Below are positions 1 through 8,154 of a DNA stretch of 64,000 nucleotides, piece after piece. A program made the position numbers and the translations under genes. The DNA comes from SZUA-430 sp964561925 (GTDB lineage Bacteria; Pseudomonadota; Alphaproteobacteria; Micropepsales; Micropepsaceae). Position 1 is the stretch's first letter, and each line of letters opens with the position of its first letter. The DNA is taken from contig CAZLRW010000008.1 in assembly GCA_964561925.1 (NCBI GenBank), forward strand, positions 1 through 64,000, written 5' to 3'. The notes below the pieces were generated by a model. It ran no database searches. It was not told the origin of the DNA and saw nothing but the letters and a program-made list of their open reading frames with translations.

Positions 1-1
1 G

Positions 2-346
2 ATTCACGCGATCGCGCGCCAGATCGCGCAGTTCCACGAAACCTACGACATGTGGCTCACGACGACGCTGGGCGCACCGCCGGTGCGCAACGGCACGTTC
101 GACTTCCACGAACGCGACCCGACGAAGGCGTTCGCGCCGATCGTCGACTATCTGCCGGTCACTGCGGTGCAGAATGCGACGGGGCAGCCCGCAATTTCGC
201 TGCCGTTGCATTGGGCCGCAAACGGCCTGCCCGTGGGCGTGCATTTCGCGGGCAGGTTCGGCGACGAAGCGGGTCTGCTTAGGCTTGCCGGCCAACTCGA
301 ACAAGCAAAACCGTGGGCGCAACGCCGCGCGCAAGGGTGGAATTGA
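2..346 (+). CDS. Amidase-signature hydrolase, C-terminal part (5' end outside window)
   Basis: Only the last 114 codons are in the window, and the frame is open through the left edge. The C-terminus (TGQPAISLPL, then NGLPVGVHFAGRFGDEAGLLRLAGQLEQ) is the typical tail of amidase-signature enzymes, which hydrolyse C-N amide bonds with a Ser-cisSer-Lys triad. The triad lies upstream and cannot be checked. The tail closely matches that of the next gene, 16 bp downstream, so the two are tandem paralogues and probably one operon. The substrate is unknown; a GatA role is unlikely because no gatC or gatB is present here. Confidence 0.85.
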   Translation: MHAIARQIAQFHETYDMWLTTTLGAPPVRNGTFDFHERDPTKAFAPIVDYLPVTAVQNATGQPAISLPLHWAANGLPVGVHFAGRFGDEAGLLRLAGQLEQAKPWAQRRAQGWN

Positions 347-362
347 ACATCCGGAGGAAACC

Positions 363-1793
363 ATGAGCTTCGCGCAATACGCCGATTATGACGGTCTGGG
401 CCTTGCCCAACTGGTGCGCAACAAAGACGTCTCGCCTGCCGAATTGCTGGAGGCGGCGATCGAACGTGCCGAGCGTCACAACGGCAAGCTGAACGCGATC
501 GTGCACAAGGCCTACGACATGGCGCGCAAGGCGGCGCCGTCGCTCGGCGACGGTCCGTTCAAGGGTGTGCCGTTTCTGATCAAGGATCTGGGGCTCGAGG
601 TCGCAGGCCTTCCGCGCAGCGACGGCACGCACTTCAACAAGAACGAGCCCGACACGTATGACGGCCTTCTCGTGCAGCGTTACAAGGCGGCCGGCGTCAA
701 CATCTTCGGCAAGACGAACACGCCGGAGTTCGGCATCACGGGCACGACCGAAAGCGCGCGCCTTGGACCCTGCCGCAACCCGTGGAACACCGAGCACATC
801 ACCGGCGGTTCGTCGGGAGGCTCGGCCAGCGCGGTCGCCGCGGGCATCGTGCCGCTCGCCAACGCGTCGGACGGATTGGGCTCGATCCGCATCCCCGCCG
901 CGTGCTGCGGTCTCGTCGGCATGAAAGTGACGCAATACCGCGTGCCCCACGGGCCCGAGCATGACACGCAAATCGGCCATGGCTACGCCGTCCACCACGT
1001 CGTCTCGCGCAGCGTCCGCGACAGCGCAGCGATGCTCGACTGCGTCGACATGCCGGAAGCCGACACGCCCTACCCCATGCCGCCGAAGACGCGCCCTTAT
1101 CTGCACGAGGTGACGACGTCGCCCGGCCGCCTGCGCATCGCCTTCACCGACGAGACGCCGTCCGGCAAACCCATCGACCCGGAGATCGCAGCCGCCCTGC
1201 GCCACACCGCCAAGACGCTCGAAGCGCTCGGCCACCACGTCGAGGAGCGCGGCCTCGGCATCAACTACCGCAAGCTCTACGCCGCAAGCCGCGCCGTGCT
1301 GGCCGCGAACTTCGCTCACGCGATGCGCGAGCGCGCGCGCCACTTGGGCCGCGAGCCGCGACAGGAGGAGCTCGAGCCCTTGACCTGGCGCAACTGGAAG
1401 GGCGGCGAACACATCCCCGGCCACGAAGTCATGCGCGGCTGGCAGACGCTGAAGGCGATGACGCGTGAAATCTTCCGCTTTTTCACCGGTTACGACGTCT
1501 TGCTAACGCCGGTTCTATCGACACCGGTGCCGAAGGTCGGCTTCATCGACCCCGTCCGCCTCGAGCCGCGGGAAGTCGACGAGCGCCAAGCGCAGACCTT
1601 CGGTTTCACGCCGCCGTTCAACATGACGGGCCAACCCTCGCTATCCCTGCCGCTCGCACATTCGAAGAACGGCCTGCCTATCGGCATGATGTTCACGGCG
1701 AAGTGGGGCGACGAAGCGACGCTCTACCGCCTTGCCGGACAGCTCGAACAGGCGCATCCGTGGATCGGACGCAAACCGGCGGTTTGGAATTGA
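363..1793 (+). CDS. Amidase (amidase-signature family)
   Basis: A 476-residue protein of normal length for a soluble cytoplasmic amidase. Its triad can be read: Lys74 in PFLIKDL, Ser150 in TGGSSGGSASAVAAG, and nucleophile Ser174 in GLGSIRIPA. The family consensus around the nucleophile is GGGSIR, so Leu172 is a small oddity. The ATG at 363 was chosen because GGAGGA lies eight bases upstream and the protein starts directly with the N-terminal helix; longer in-frame starts run through the preceding paralogue. Family members hydrolyse aryl, acyl or nitrile-derived amides; the substrate cannot be deduced from this sequence. It forms a tandem pair with the partial gene before it. Confidence 0.92.
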   Translation: MSFAQYADYDGLGLAQLVRNKDVSPAELLEAAIERAERHNGKLNAIVHKAYDMARKAAPSLGDGPFKGVPFLIKDLGLEVAGLPRSDGTHFNKNEPDTYDGLLVQRYKAAGVNIFGKTNTPEFGITGTTESARLGPCRNPWNTEHITGGSSGGSASAVAAGIVPLANASDGLGSIRIPAACCGLVGMKVTQYRVPHGPEHDTQIGHGYAVHHVVSRSVRDSAAMLDCVDMPEADTPYPMPPKTRPYLHEVTTSPGRLRIAFTDETPSGKPIDPEIAAALRHTAKTLEALGHHVEERGLGINYRKLYAASRAVLAANFAHAMRERARHLGREPRQEELEPLTWRNWKGGEHIPGHEVMRGWQTLKAMTREIFRFFTGYDVLLTPVLSTPVPKVGFIDPVRLEPREVDERQAQTFGFTPPFNMTGQPSLSLPLAHSKNGLPIGMMFTAKWGDEATLYRLAGQLEQAHPWIGRKPAVWN

Positions 1794-1955
1794 CGGACAA
1801 ATGCCCTTCGAAATCGTCGGCGAAATTGAACGGATCGAGACGATCGCTCAAGGCGCTGGCATCCGCGAAGTGGCGCGATTGAGAAAACGGTATGGCAAAG
1901 CCCGATGGCGAAAGCGCAAGGGATTTGCACGGCATCGGCCGCAAAGAGTTCAAGA

Positions 1956-2519
1956 TCAAACAATTTGTGCTAGAGTAGCTTCATGGCCAGGACAGCAAAA
2001 AAGCTCGTCATTTGTATCGATAACGCGGACTACGAGGCCTCGCTCGAACGCCGCAAGATTTACGTTACCTTGCCCGATCTGGCGGCGAACAAGGCTGGAT
2101 ACCTGCGGGTGGTTGACGAGTCGGGCGAGGACTATCTCTATCCGAAGTCGATGTTTGTCGGGGTTGAGTTGCCGACGGCAACTCAGAAGGCGGTTCTCGC
2201 GGACGCTTGAGCCACCTACCCCTCCCTCGATCTTCAAATCGGGAAAGCTTTCGACATATTCGATCGTGAAGTCCGGAAACGATTTCACGAATTGCCATTT
2301 GCCGCACGCGTCGGGAAAGCTTGTGACGCGCATCACTTTCAGGTCCGGAAAGCTCTTCACGATCTGGACTTTGAAATCCGGAAAACTGTTGACGACCTGA
2401 ACCTTGCCGTAGAGCGGCTTGCCGTTCAGCGCGCAGCCTTGGACCTTGGCGCCTGCGGCCGCCGATCCGGTCAACGCCATTGTGAACAGAAGCGCGGCCG
2501 CGTTCACGAATTCGCGCAT
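1956..2519 (-). CDS. Secreted SFPD-repeat protein, 3' end doubtful
   Basis: The 187-codon frame starts with a signal peptide (residues 1-23, ending SAAAGA). About residues 35-100 form a short repeat in which KVQVVNSFPD, KVQIVKSFPD, KVMRVTSFPD, WQFVKSFPD and IEYVESFPD follow each other, with a Cys in CALNGKPLYGKV and another in the third repeat. Small periplasmic proteins with such SFPD repeats occur in alphaproteobacteria; no function is known to me. The repeat domain is complete at about 2,225. After that the frame runs antisense through the small gene at 1983-2210 and no longer looks protein-like. Removing one G from the GGGG run at 2216-2219 would give a stop right after KIEGG, so the true C-terminus is probably near 2,215 and the tail a frameshift product. 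Confidence 0.6.
   Translation of the reverse strand: MREFVNAAALLFTMALTGSAAAGAKVQGCALNGKPLYGKVQVVNSFPDFKVQIVKSFPDLKVMRVTSFPDACGKWQFVKSFPDFTIEYVESFPDLKIEGGVGGSSVRENRLLSCRRQLNPDKHRLRIEIVLARLVNHPQVSSLVRRQIGQGNVNLAAFERGLVVRVIDTNDELFCCPGHEATLAQIV
1983..2210 (+). CDS. Small conserved hypothetical protein (75 aa)
   Basis: The sequence (KLVICIDNADYEASLERRKIYV, then GYLRVVDESGEDYLYP) matches a small cytoplasmic protein common in proteobacteria, whose members share the CIDN..YEASLE..K and DESGEDYLYP blocks. No function is established to my knowledge. The ATG at 1983 is preceded by a weak purine-rich stretch (CTAGAGTAGCTTC). It lies antisense to the nonrepetitive tail of the 1956-2519 frame. The recognisable family blocks here make this strand the real coding strand in that interval. 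Confidence 0.8.
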   Translation: MARTAKKLVICIDNADYEASLERRKIYVTLPDLAANKAGYLRVVDESGEDYLYPKSMFVGVELPTATQKAVLADA

Positions 2520-2590
2520 CGCGTGCTTTCTCTATCGTTTCGCGGCGAGAGCGTATAGCTATTCGCCGAACGAATGCCAGAGAGCCGAAC

Positions 2591-3058
2591 TTGAGCGTCC
2601 CCCGCCCCGAAGACGAGCGTGCCGTCTGCCAGACCATTGCCGCCGCCGAAGCCGCGTGGAACGCCGGCGACGCGACCGCCTTCGCCGCCACGATGACCGA
2701 CGACGTCGACTTCGTGAGTCTGCTCGGCGAGCGCTATCACGGCCGCGAAATCGTCGTCAGCGGCCACAAGCATATTCTCTCGACGATCTACAAGGACAGC
2801 CGCGTCGTGTATTCGCCGGAGGTCGTGCGCTTCCTGAAGGCGGACATCGCGCTCGCCATCGTGCATCAGAAAATGACGAGCCACCTTTCGCCGGACGTCG
2901 TGGTCTCCACGGCAAGGCAGCGTCAAATATCGCCGGACCTGCACGAAAGTCAGGCGCGCGCGACCATGGTGATCGTGAACAACGGCGGGCGTTGGCTGAT
3001 CAAGTCGCTCCACAACACGAACGTCGCAGCGGCGGGACCGCTGCCCGCAACGTCATGA
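2591..3058 (+). CDS. DUF4440 / SnoaL-like protein of the SgcJ/EcaC family
   Basis: A 155-residue cytoplasmic protein with the NTF2-like pattern: helix AAEAAWNAGDATAFAATMTDDVDFVSLLGERYHGREIV, then strands ending in TMVIVNNGGRWLIKSLHNT. SgcJ/EcaC members are usually annotated as oxidoreductases or of unknown function, and no catalytic residues can be assigned. The start is TTG at 2591, the first codon giving a complete domain; it lies closest to where the preceding divergent gene ends. Its stop overlaps the trmFO start by four bases (ATGA), so the two genes are translationally coupled. Confidence 0.8.
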   Translation: MSVPRPEDERAVCQTIAAAEAAWNAGDATAFAATMTDDVDFVSLLGERYHGREIVVSGHKHILSTIYKDSRVVYSPEVVRFLKADIALAIVHQKMTSHLSPDVVVSTARQRQISPDLHESQARATMVIVNNGGRWLIKSLHNTNVAAAGPLPATS

Positions 3059-4410
3059 AGCCCGTGCACGTCGTCGGCGGCGGCCTCGCGGGGTGCGAGA
3101 GCGCCTGGCAGATCGCCAAGGCCGGCGTCCCCGTCGTGCTGCACGAGATGCGGCCCGTGAAGATGACCCCGGCGCACACCGGCGAGGGCCTTGCCGAACT
3201 CGTGTGTTCGAACTCGTTCCGCTCCGACGATTGGGAGAACAACGCCGTCGGCCTGCTGCATGAAGAAATGCGCCGCGCGGGCTCGCTGATCATGGCCGCG
3301 GGCGACAAGCACAAGGTCCCCGCCGGCGGCGCGCTCGCCGTCGACCGCGTCGCCTTCTCGAACGACGTGCAAGCCGCGATCGAAGCCGAGCCGCTCATCA
3401 CCATTGTCCGTGAGGAAGTCGCGGGCCTGCCGCCGGCCGGTTGGGACAACGTCGTCATCGCGACCGGCCCGCTGACCTCGCTGCCGCTCGCGACCGCGGT
3501 GCAGGCGCTGACAGGCGAAGACGCCCTCGCCTTCTTCGACGCCATCGCGCCCATCGTGCACAAGGATTCGATCGACCTCACGAAGGCCTGGTTCCAATCG
3601 CGCTACGACAAGGGCGACGGCGCCGACTACATCAACTGCCCGATGGACGAAGCGCAATACCGCGCGTTCATCGAGGCGCTGCTGGCGGGCGAGAAAACCG
3701 ATTTCAAAGACTGGGAAAAGGACACGCCCTACTTCGAAGCGTGCCTGCCGATCGAAGTCATGGCGGAGCGCGGACCGGAGACGTTGCGCTTCGGTCCGAT
3801 GAAGCCGGTCGGCCTCACGAACCCGCACACGGGCCGGCGCGCCTATGCCGTCGTACAGCTGCGCCAAGACAACGCGCTCGGCACTCTCTACAACATGGTC
3901 GGCTTCCAGACGAAGCTGAAGCACGGCGAACAAACGCGCATCTTCAAGACGATCCCGGGGCTCGAAAACGCGCAGTTCGCGCGGCTGGGCGGCCTTCATC
4001 GAAACACGTTCATCAACTCGCCGAAGCTGCTCGACGGCGAACTGCGCATGAAGGCCGAACCGCGCCTACGCTTCGCGGGACAGATGACGGGCGTCGAAGG
4101 CTACGTCGAGAGCGCCGCGATCGGCCTGCTCGCCGGCCGCTTCGCCGCCGCCGAACGCCTCGGCCGCGCGCAAGTGCCGCCGCCGCGCACGACGGCGCTG
4201 GGCGCGCTCCTCGCCCACATCACCGGCGATGCGGACGTGAAAACCTTCCAGCCGATGAACATCAACTACGGCCTCCTGCCCGAACTGCCACCCCCACCGA
4301 GCGTCAAGGGCAAGGAGCGCGGCCGCGCCAAGAAGCAACTGATGTCCCGCCGCGCCCTCGCCGACATCGACGCGTGGCTCGGCATCAAGCGCGACGCGGC
4401 GGCGGAGTGA
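3055..4410 (+). CDS. trmFO: Methylenetetrahydrofolate-tRNA-(uracil54-C5)-methyltransferase
   Basis: TrmFO makes 5-methyluridine at position 54 in the T loop of tRNAs, using methylenetetrahydrofolate as carbon donor and FADH2 as reductant. The 451-residue protein has the expected length. It begins with the FAD-binding Rossmann motif VHVVGGGLAGCESAWQIAKAG and the family signature LHEMRPVKMTPAHTGEGLAELVCSNSFRSD. Family blocks FGPMKPVGL and GRRAYAVVQLRQDN follow, then GQMTGVEGYVESAAIGLLAG near the C-terminus. The start at 3055 overlaps the previous stop. TrmFO replaces TrmA in many alphaproteobacteria and Gram-positives, which agrees with the inferred host. Confidence 0.97.
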   Translation: MKPVHVVGGGLAGCESAWQIAKAGVPVVLHEMRPVKMTPAHTGEGLAELVCSNSFRSDDWENNAVGLLHEEMRRAGSLIMAAGDKHKVPAGGALAVDRVAFSNDVQAAIEAEPLITIVREEVAGLPPAGWDNVVIATGPLTSLPLATAVQALTGEDALAFFDAIAPIVHKDSIDLTKAWFQSRYDKGDGADYINCPMDEAQYRAFIEALLAGEKTDFKDWEKDTPYFEACLPIEVMAERGPETLRFGPMKPVGLTNPHTGRRAYAVVQLRQDNALGTLYNMVGFQTKLKHGEQTRIFKTIPGLENAQFARLGGLHRNTFINSPKLLDGELRMKAEPRLRFAGQMTGVEGYVESAAIGLLAGRFAAAERLGRAQVPPPRTTALGALLAHITGDADVKTFQPMNINYGLLPELPPPPSVKGKERGRAKKQLMSRRALADIDAWLGIKRDAAAE

Positions 4411-4414
4411 GCCA

Positions 4415-5041
4415 CTACCCAATCTCTTTCGGCGGCGTCACACCCATCGATACGTAGACGTTCATCAGATTGTCGATGCCACCCGCCGCGGGTTTGATCC
4501 ATGCGGAGGGCACATAGATCAGCGCGCCGCCCACCGGTACCGGCGCCGAGGGCACGAGGATGCCCATGTATTCCTGCGCGCCGATCATCACGGGCTTGGG
4601 CGATGCGAGCAGCGCCAACACGGCCGCACCCTCATTACCGCCGAAGAAGCACCACACCGGGCTCATGCCCTTCAGGTCGCTGCCGCCCTTCGTGTCGACG
4701 ATCGACGTGAAGCGCTTCGAGAGGTCGTAAATGCTCGACACCACCGGAACGCGGCGCACCAGCCCGTCGAAGGCCGCCCCCAGCCAGCCGCCGATCTCGT
4801 GCTCGACCAACAGCCCGATCAGAAAGATCGCCCCGATCACGAGCACGAGCCCGATCGCATAAGGCGCGAGGGAGTCGTCGTTGATCGTCAGCCCCACCGA
4901 CACGAGCACGCGCCCGAACGCGCTGTTCGGCCCCGCATAGGTGAAGAGCAGAGACACGACCCACCCGATCACGGCGACCGTCACGGCGATCGGCAACACG
5001 CCCAAGACGCCTGAGAGAAAGATCCGCGCTATCCGTGCCAC
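4415..5041 (-). CDS. DUF502 integral membrane protein
   Basis: A 208-residue inner-membrane protein with hydrophobic helices at about residues 8-33 (VLPIAVTVAVIGWVVSLLF) and 60-83 (YAIGLVLVIGAIFLIGLLV). A soluble part follows with the DUF502 hallmarks VPVVSSIYDLSKRF and VSMGVTPPKE at the C-terminus. The family is widespread and of unknown function. A second DUF502 gene occurs at 20,145. It converges on trmFO with only four bases between the stops. Confidence 0.9.
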   Translation of the reverse strand: MARIARIFLSGVLGVLPIAVTVAVIGWVVSLLFTYAGPNSAFGRVLVSVGLTINDDSLAPYAIGLVLVIGAIFLIGLLVEHEIGGWLGAAFDGLVRRVPVVSSIYDLSKRFTSIVDTKGGSDLKGMSPVWCFFGGNEGAAVLALLASPKPVMIGAQEYMGILVPSAPVPVGGALIYVPSAWIKPAAGGIDNLMNVYVSMGVTPPKEIG

Positions 5042-5179
5042 TTGCCCTCCATCGCCCCCGCCCCGAGTCGTCCGCGGGAACGGTCATAATAGCGCGTCCG
5101 CCCGGTTGCGGCGGCCCCATGCCTCGGCCCATCCTGGCGACTGATTCTCCGCCGCACGGCAGCGCATGAGGGTCCGACC

Positions 5180-6106
5180 ATGCCAAAACGTCCAGGACTG
5201 CGCACAGCGACCACGCTGTTCGCCGCCGTTTTCGTCTCATCCGCTGCGGCGCAAATGATGCCCGCAACGTCGCCGCCGGCGACGGTCAACCCGAAGATCA
5301 TCTCGCCGTCAATGTCGACGTGCAGCCCGGGACAGGACGGTCAACCCACGACCTGCGCCCCCGCCCCCATACCCCTTCCCACACCGATGCCCCTTCCCAC
5401 ACCGGCGCCCCGCCCCATTGCGCCGACCTCGCCTCCACGCGGGGCTGCGCTCTCCGGAGGATCGTCGACGGGCGCAGCCGCGGGCGACGAAAAGGTGCTG
5501 AGCTATTTCCAGCGCGGCGCGTCGCGCGTCGATACGAGCCGCGCCTTCGGTTTCGTGCTGTTGCCGAAATCGGCGGTCACCGCGGAAGAACGCAGACTGC
5601 ATCTCCAGTTCTGCCGCATCATGCTGGCGTCGCTCGATTTCATGACGCCCGAGGCGGCGGCGCAGGAACAAGTTCTGGTGACATATTGGCCGCTCGTCGC
5701 AGCCCTGGACAAGCCGACGATCGAAGCTGCGTTCCGCGCCCGCAACTGTGAGGATCTGATCAGCTGGTACGATCACAGCCTCGCGCGCAAGATCGCGGCG
5801 CGCGCGGAGCTCGCCGGCATGAGCGGGCCGCTGCTCATCACCTGGCCGTCGGAAAACGCCGACCGTGCCGAGGACCGCGAGCCGCTGGTCGTCGATTTCG
5901 CAAAGGCCGACTACGCCCGCGCGACCAAGGCGCTCCAGTATTGGCTCAGCGAACTGAACCAACGGCCCGAACTATGGACGAGCCGCATCCGCGAAGGCAC
6001 GATCCGCGCCGAACTCGCCGATGCGATCAACGACACCGCGGGCGTCGTGCTCGCGGTGCTCTACGGCAAGTGGGACACCGTCGCGGCCGTCACAGAGACG
6101 CCCTAG
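5180..6106 (+). CDS. Secreted hypothetical protein with proline-rich N-terminal spacer
   Basis: A 308-residue protein starting with a signal peptide (cleavage near SSAAAQ, residue 24). A low-complexity Pro/Thr segment at about residues 55-90 (repeating PLPTPMPLPTPAP) leads to a helical domain from about residue 105 to the end. I do not recognise that domain. The layout suggests an exported, possibly periplasmic protein whose domain is held off the membrane by the proline spacer. It is transcribed alone, divergent from the DUF502 gene, with about 140 bp between their starts. Confidence 0.7.
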   Translation: MPKRPGLRTATTLFAAVFVSSAAAQMMPATSPPATVNPKIISPSMSTCSPGQDGQPTTCAPAPIPLPTPMPLPTPAPRPIAPTSPPRGAALSGGSSTGAAAGDEKVLSYFQRGASRVDTSRAFGFVLLPKSAVTAEERRLHLQFCRIMLASLDFMTPEAAAQEQVLVTYWPLVAALDKPTIEAAFRARNCEDLISWYDHSLARKIAARAELAGMSGPLLITWPSENADRAEDREPLVVDFAKADYARATKALQYWLSELNQRPELWTSRIREGTIRAELADAINDTAGVVLAVLYGKWDTVAAVTETP

Positions 6107-6190
6107 CCACCACGGGACGCGCGCCGACCTCGAAGAAAGCCGCAAGAATCGCGCCATTTCTCGCGAAACAGCGCCTCGCAAACTCACATC

Positions 6191-6219
6191 TTGACATGCA
6201 AGCAAGCGCTTGCTTTCAT
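6191..6219 (+). promoter_or_regulatory. TetR-type operator overlapping promoter
   Basis: A -35-like TTGACA at 6191-6196 is followed by the perfect 16-bp palindrome AAGCAAGCGCTTGCTT at 6200-6215. The symmetry extends to 24 bp (6196-6219) with one mismatched pair. A weak -10-like TTCATA sits at 6215-6220, so the palindrome fills the spacer, the classic place for autorepression by a TetR protein. The ATG of the TetR gene is at 6227, so a transcript from this promoter would carry almost no leader. Confidence 0.75.
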
Positions 6220-6226
6220 ATTCGGC

Positions 6227-6871
6227 ATGAGCAAAGCCGCCCACCGCCCGACCGTCAGCCCGCGCGAACGCATCCTGACTGAGGCCGTCGCCCTATTCGC
6301 CGCGCACGGCTTCGACACGGTGACGATGCGCCAGTTGGGCGACGCCGTCGGCCTCGACAACAGCAGCCTCTACCGTCACTTCCCAAGCAAATCGGCGCTC
6401 GTCGACGCCGTGCTCGATCGCGTCGCCGCCGACGTCTTCGCGACCATCGCACCGCGGATCGATGCGGCAGCGCCCTTGACGCTCGCCGCGCTCGAAGACA
6501 TCGCCGCCGCGTCAGGCACTTATCTGTTCGACAACCCCTCGACCGCGCGCCTTATCGTCCACTGGATCATGTCGACCGGCGGCGAGGGCGGCACGTTCAA
6601 GATCGCCGTTCCCATGTCGGACAAGTCGCGCCCCGCCGGAGCGATGATCGCGACATTGCGCGCGCGCCTCGACGACGCGGCGAAGCACGGCCGCATCCGC
6701 AAACACGCGACACCCGATGCGCTCGTCATCGCGATCGCGGCCATTGTCATTCGGCCGGCGACGTACGGCTACTTGTTCAAGTCGCTGGAACCCAAGCGCC
6801 GCAGCGAAGACGCGCGCGCCGCTTGGGAACATGAGTTGCGCACGGCGATCCGCGGGGTCTTCGCACCATGA
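6227..6871 (+). CDS. TetR/AcrR-family transcriptional regulator
   Basis: A 214-residue repressor. Residues 11-57 form the TetR N-terminal helix-turn-helix (RERILTEAVALFAAHGFDTVTMRQLGDAVGLDNSSLYRHFPSKSAL). The rest is a helical ligand-binding domain of unknown specificity. The ATG at 6227 is preferred to the TTG at 6191, because the latter lies in the -35 box and would put the operator inside the gene. The stop overlaps the start of the DUF418 membrane protein by four bases, so the two are coexpressed and the membrane protein is the likely regulated partner. Confidence 0.92.
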   Translation: MSKAAHRPTVSPRERILTEAVALFAAHGFDTVTMRQLGDAVGLDNSSLYRHFPSKSALVDAVLDRVAADVFATIAPRIDAAAPLTLAALEDIAAASGTYLFDNPSTARLIVHWIMSTGGEGGTFKIAVPMSDKSRPAGAMIATLRARLDDAAKHGRIRKHATPDALVIAIAAIVIRPATYGYLFKSLEPKRRSEDARAAWEHELRTAIRGVFAP

Positions 6872-8085
6872 CCCACACGCCCGTCACCGACGCCGAACGC
6901 GCCGACGTACTCGACGCCCTCAGAGCCTTCGCGCTGCTCGGCATTTTCATATCGCATGTCCCGGGTTTCTCCGGCTTCGAGTTCATGACGGCCGCCGAGC
7001 AAGCCGCACTCGACCGCTTCGGCGCCAACGAATGGCTCCACGCAGCGCTCCAGTTCTTCATCGACGGCAAGTTCTTTTCGCTGTTCTCTTTGCTGTTCGG
7101 CATCGGCTTTGCCGTGCAGATCGAGAGCGCGATGCGCGGCGGCCGCAACTTCGCGCGCCACTTCTCCCGCCGCCTTGCCATCCTGCTTGCGATCGGTGCT
7201 GTGCATGCACTGATTTGGTACGGCGACATTCTGAAGGACTACGCGCTGATCGGCTTCCTGCTGCTGTTGACCGCGCGCTGGTCGCCCGCCGCGATCGCAG
7301 TCGCCGCCGTTGCCGTTCTTCTCCTCCGCGTGGCTTGGCCGCTCATCATCTGGATGGTGGTCGCACAAACGGCGCCGCTCGAGGCGGGGGCGAACCCCAA
7401 AGGCGACTTCTTTGCCCTGAACCAAACCTTCGCGGGCACGGATGCCGTCGCAGTGTTCATGGCCAATCTCGAATTGCTCCGCCTCAAGGCGCTTCAGATG
7501 GTCTACGAATGCAAGGCGATTTCGATCCTCGCGATGTTCCTGCTCGGCGCCTATATCGGCAAGCGCCACCTCTATCGCGACCTGGCCTCGCACGCACCGC
7601 TCCTGCGCACCGTGTTCGCCGTCAGCGCCCCGATCGGGATCATCGGCAACGCGCTGCTCGTCCCGATCGATGCCGTAACGCCGACCTACCCGCCGTCACC
7701 GATGTGGGTCGTGCAGCACATGCTGTTTGCGGTCGCGGTTCCCGCCATGACGCTCGCCTATGCCAGCGGCTTCGCCCTGCTTTGGACACAGCGCGCGGGC
7801 GGCATGCTCCGCGCCCTCTGCCCCGCGGGCCGCATGGCGCTGACCACCTATGTCAGCCAGACCCTGATCGGTGTCGCCGTCTTCTACGGGATCGGCCTGG
7901 GCATGCGCGGCACGTTCGGCCTTGCAGAGTGCGTCGCTTTCGCGCTCGCGATCTTCGCACTCCAGTGCGCCGTCAGTGCGCTCTGGCTCGCGCTCTTCCG
8001 CTTCGGCCCGCTCGAATGGCTCTGGCGCCGCGCAACCTACGGCACGCCGCTGCCGATGCTGAAGCGCCAGCCGGCGATGGCGTAG
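6868..8085 (+). CDS. DUF418-family membrane protein
   Basis: A 405-residue polytopic inner-membrane protein with about ten hydrophobic segments. It starts with the DUF418 signature RADVLDALRAFALLGIFISH and contains FFIDGKFFSLFSLLFGIGFAVQIE, another conserved block. The C-terminal DUF418 domain includes GRMALTTYVSQTLIGVAVFYGIGLG. Members are often annotated as putative transporters without proof. It is coupled to the upstream TetR gene by an ATGA overlap. Confidence 0.9.
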   Translation: MTHTPVTDAERADVLDALRAFALLGIFISHVPGFSGFEFMTAAEQAALDRFGANEWLHAALQFFIDGKFFSLFSLLFGIGFAVQIESAMRGGRNFARHFSRRLAILLAIGAVHALIWYGDILKDYALIGFLLLLTARWSPAAIAVAAVAVLLLRVAWPLIIWMVVAQTAPLEAGANPKGDFFALNQTFAGTDAVAVFMANLELLRLKALQMVYECKAISILAMFLLGAYIGKRHLYRDLASHAPLLRTVFAVSAPIGIIGNALLVPIDAVTPTYPPSPMWVVQHMLFAVAVPAMTLAYASGFALLWTQRAGGMLRALCPAGRMALTTYVSQTLIGVAVFYGIGLGMRGTFGLAECVAFALAIFALQCAVSALWLALFRFGPLEWLWRRATYGTPLPMLKRQPAMA

Positions 8086-8154
8086 GGGTTAGCCCTTCGC
8101 GCCATGTGAGTCCCTCCGTGACCTGAGACTCTATTTCAACGACGCGGCGCGCGT

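Noticed and set aside
2419..3054. A 212-codon extension in front of trmFO in the same frame
   Set aside because: Overlaps the DUF4440-type gene in another frame, is Arg-rich, and the FAD motif of trmFO starts right at the ATG at 3055.
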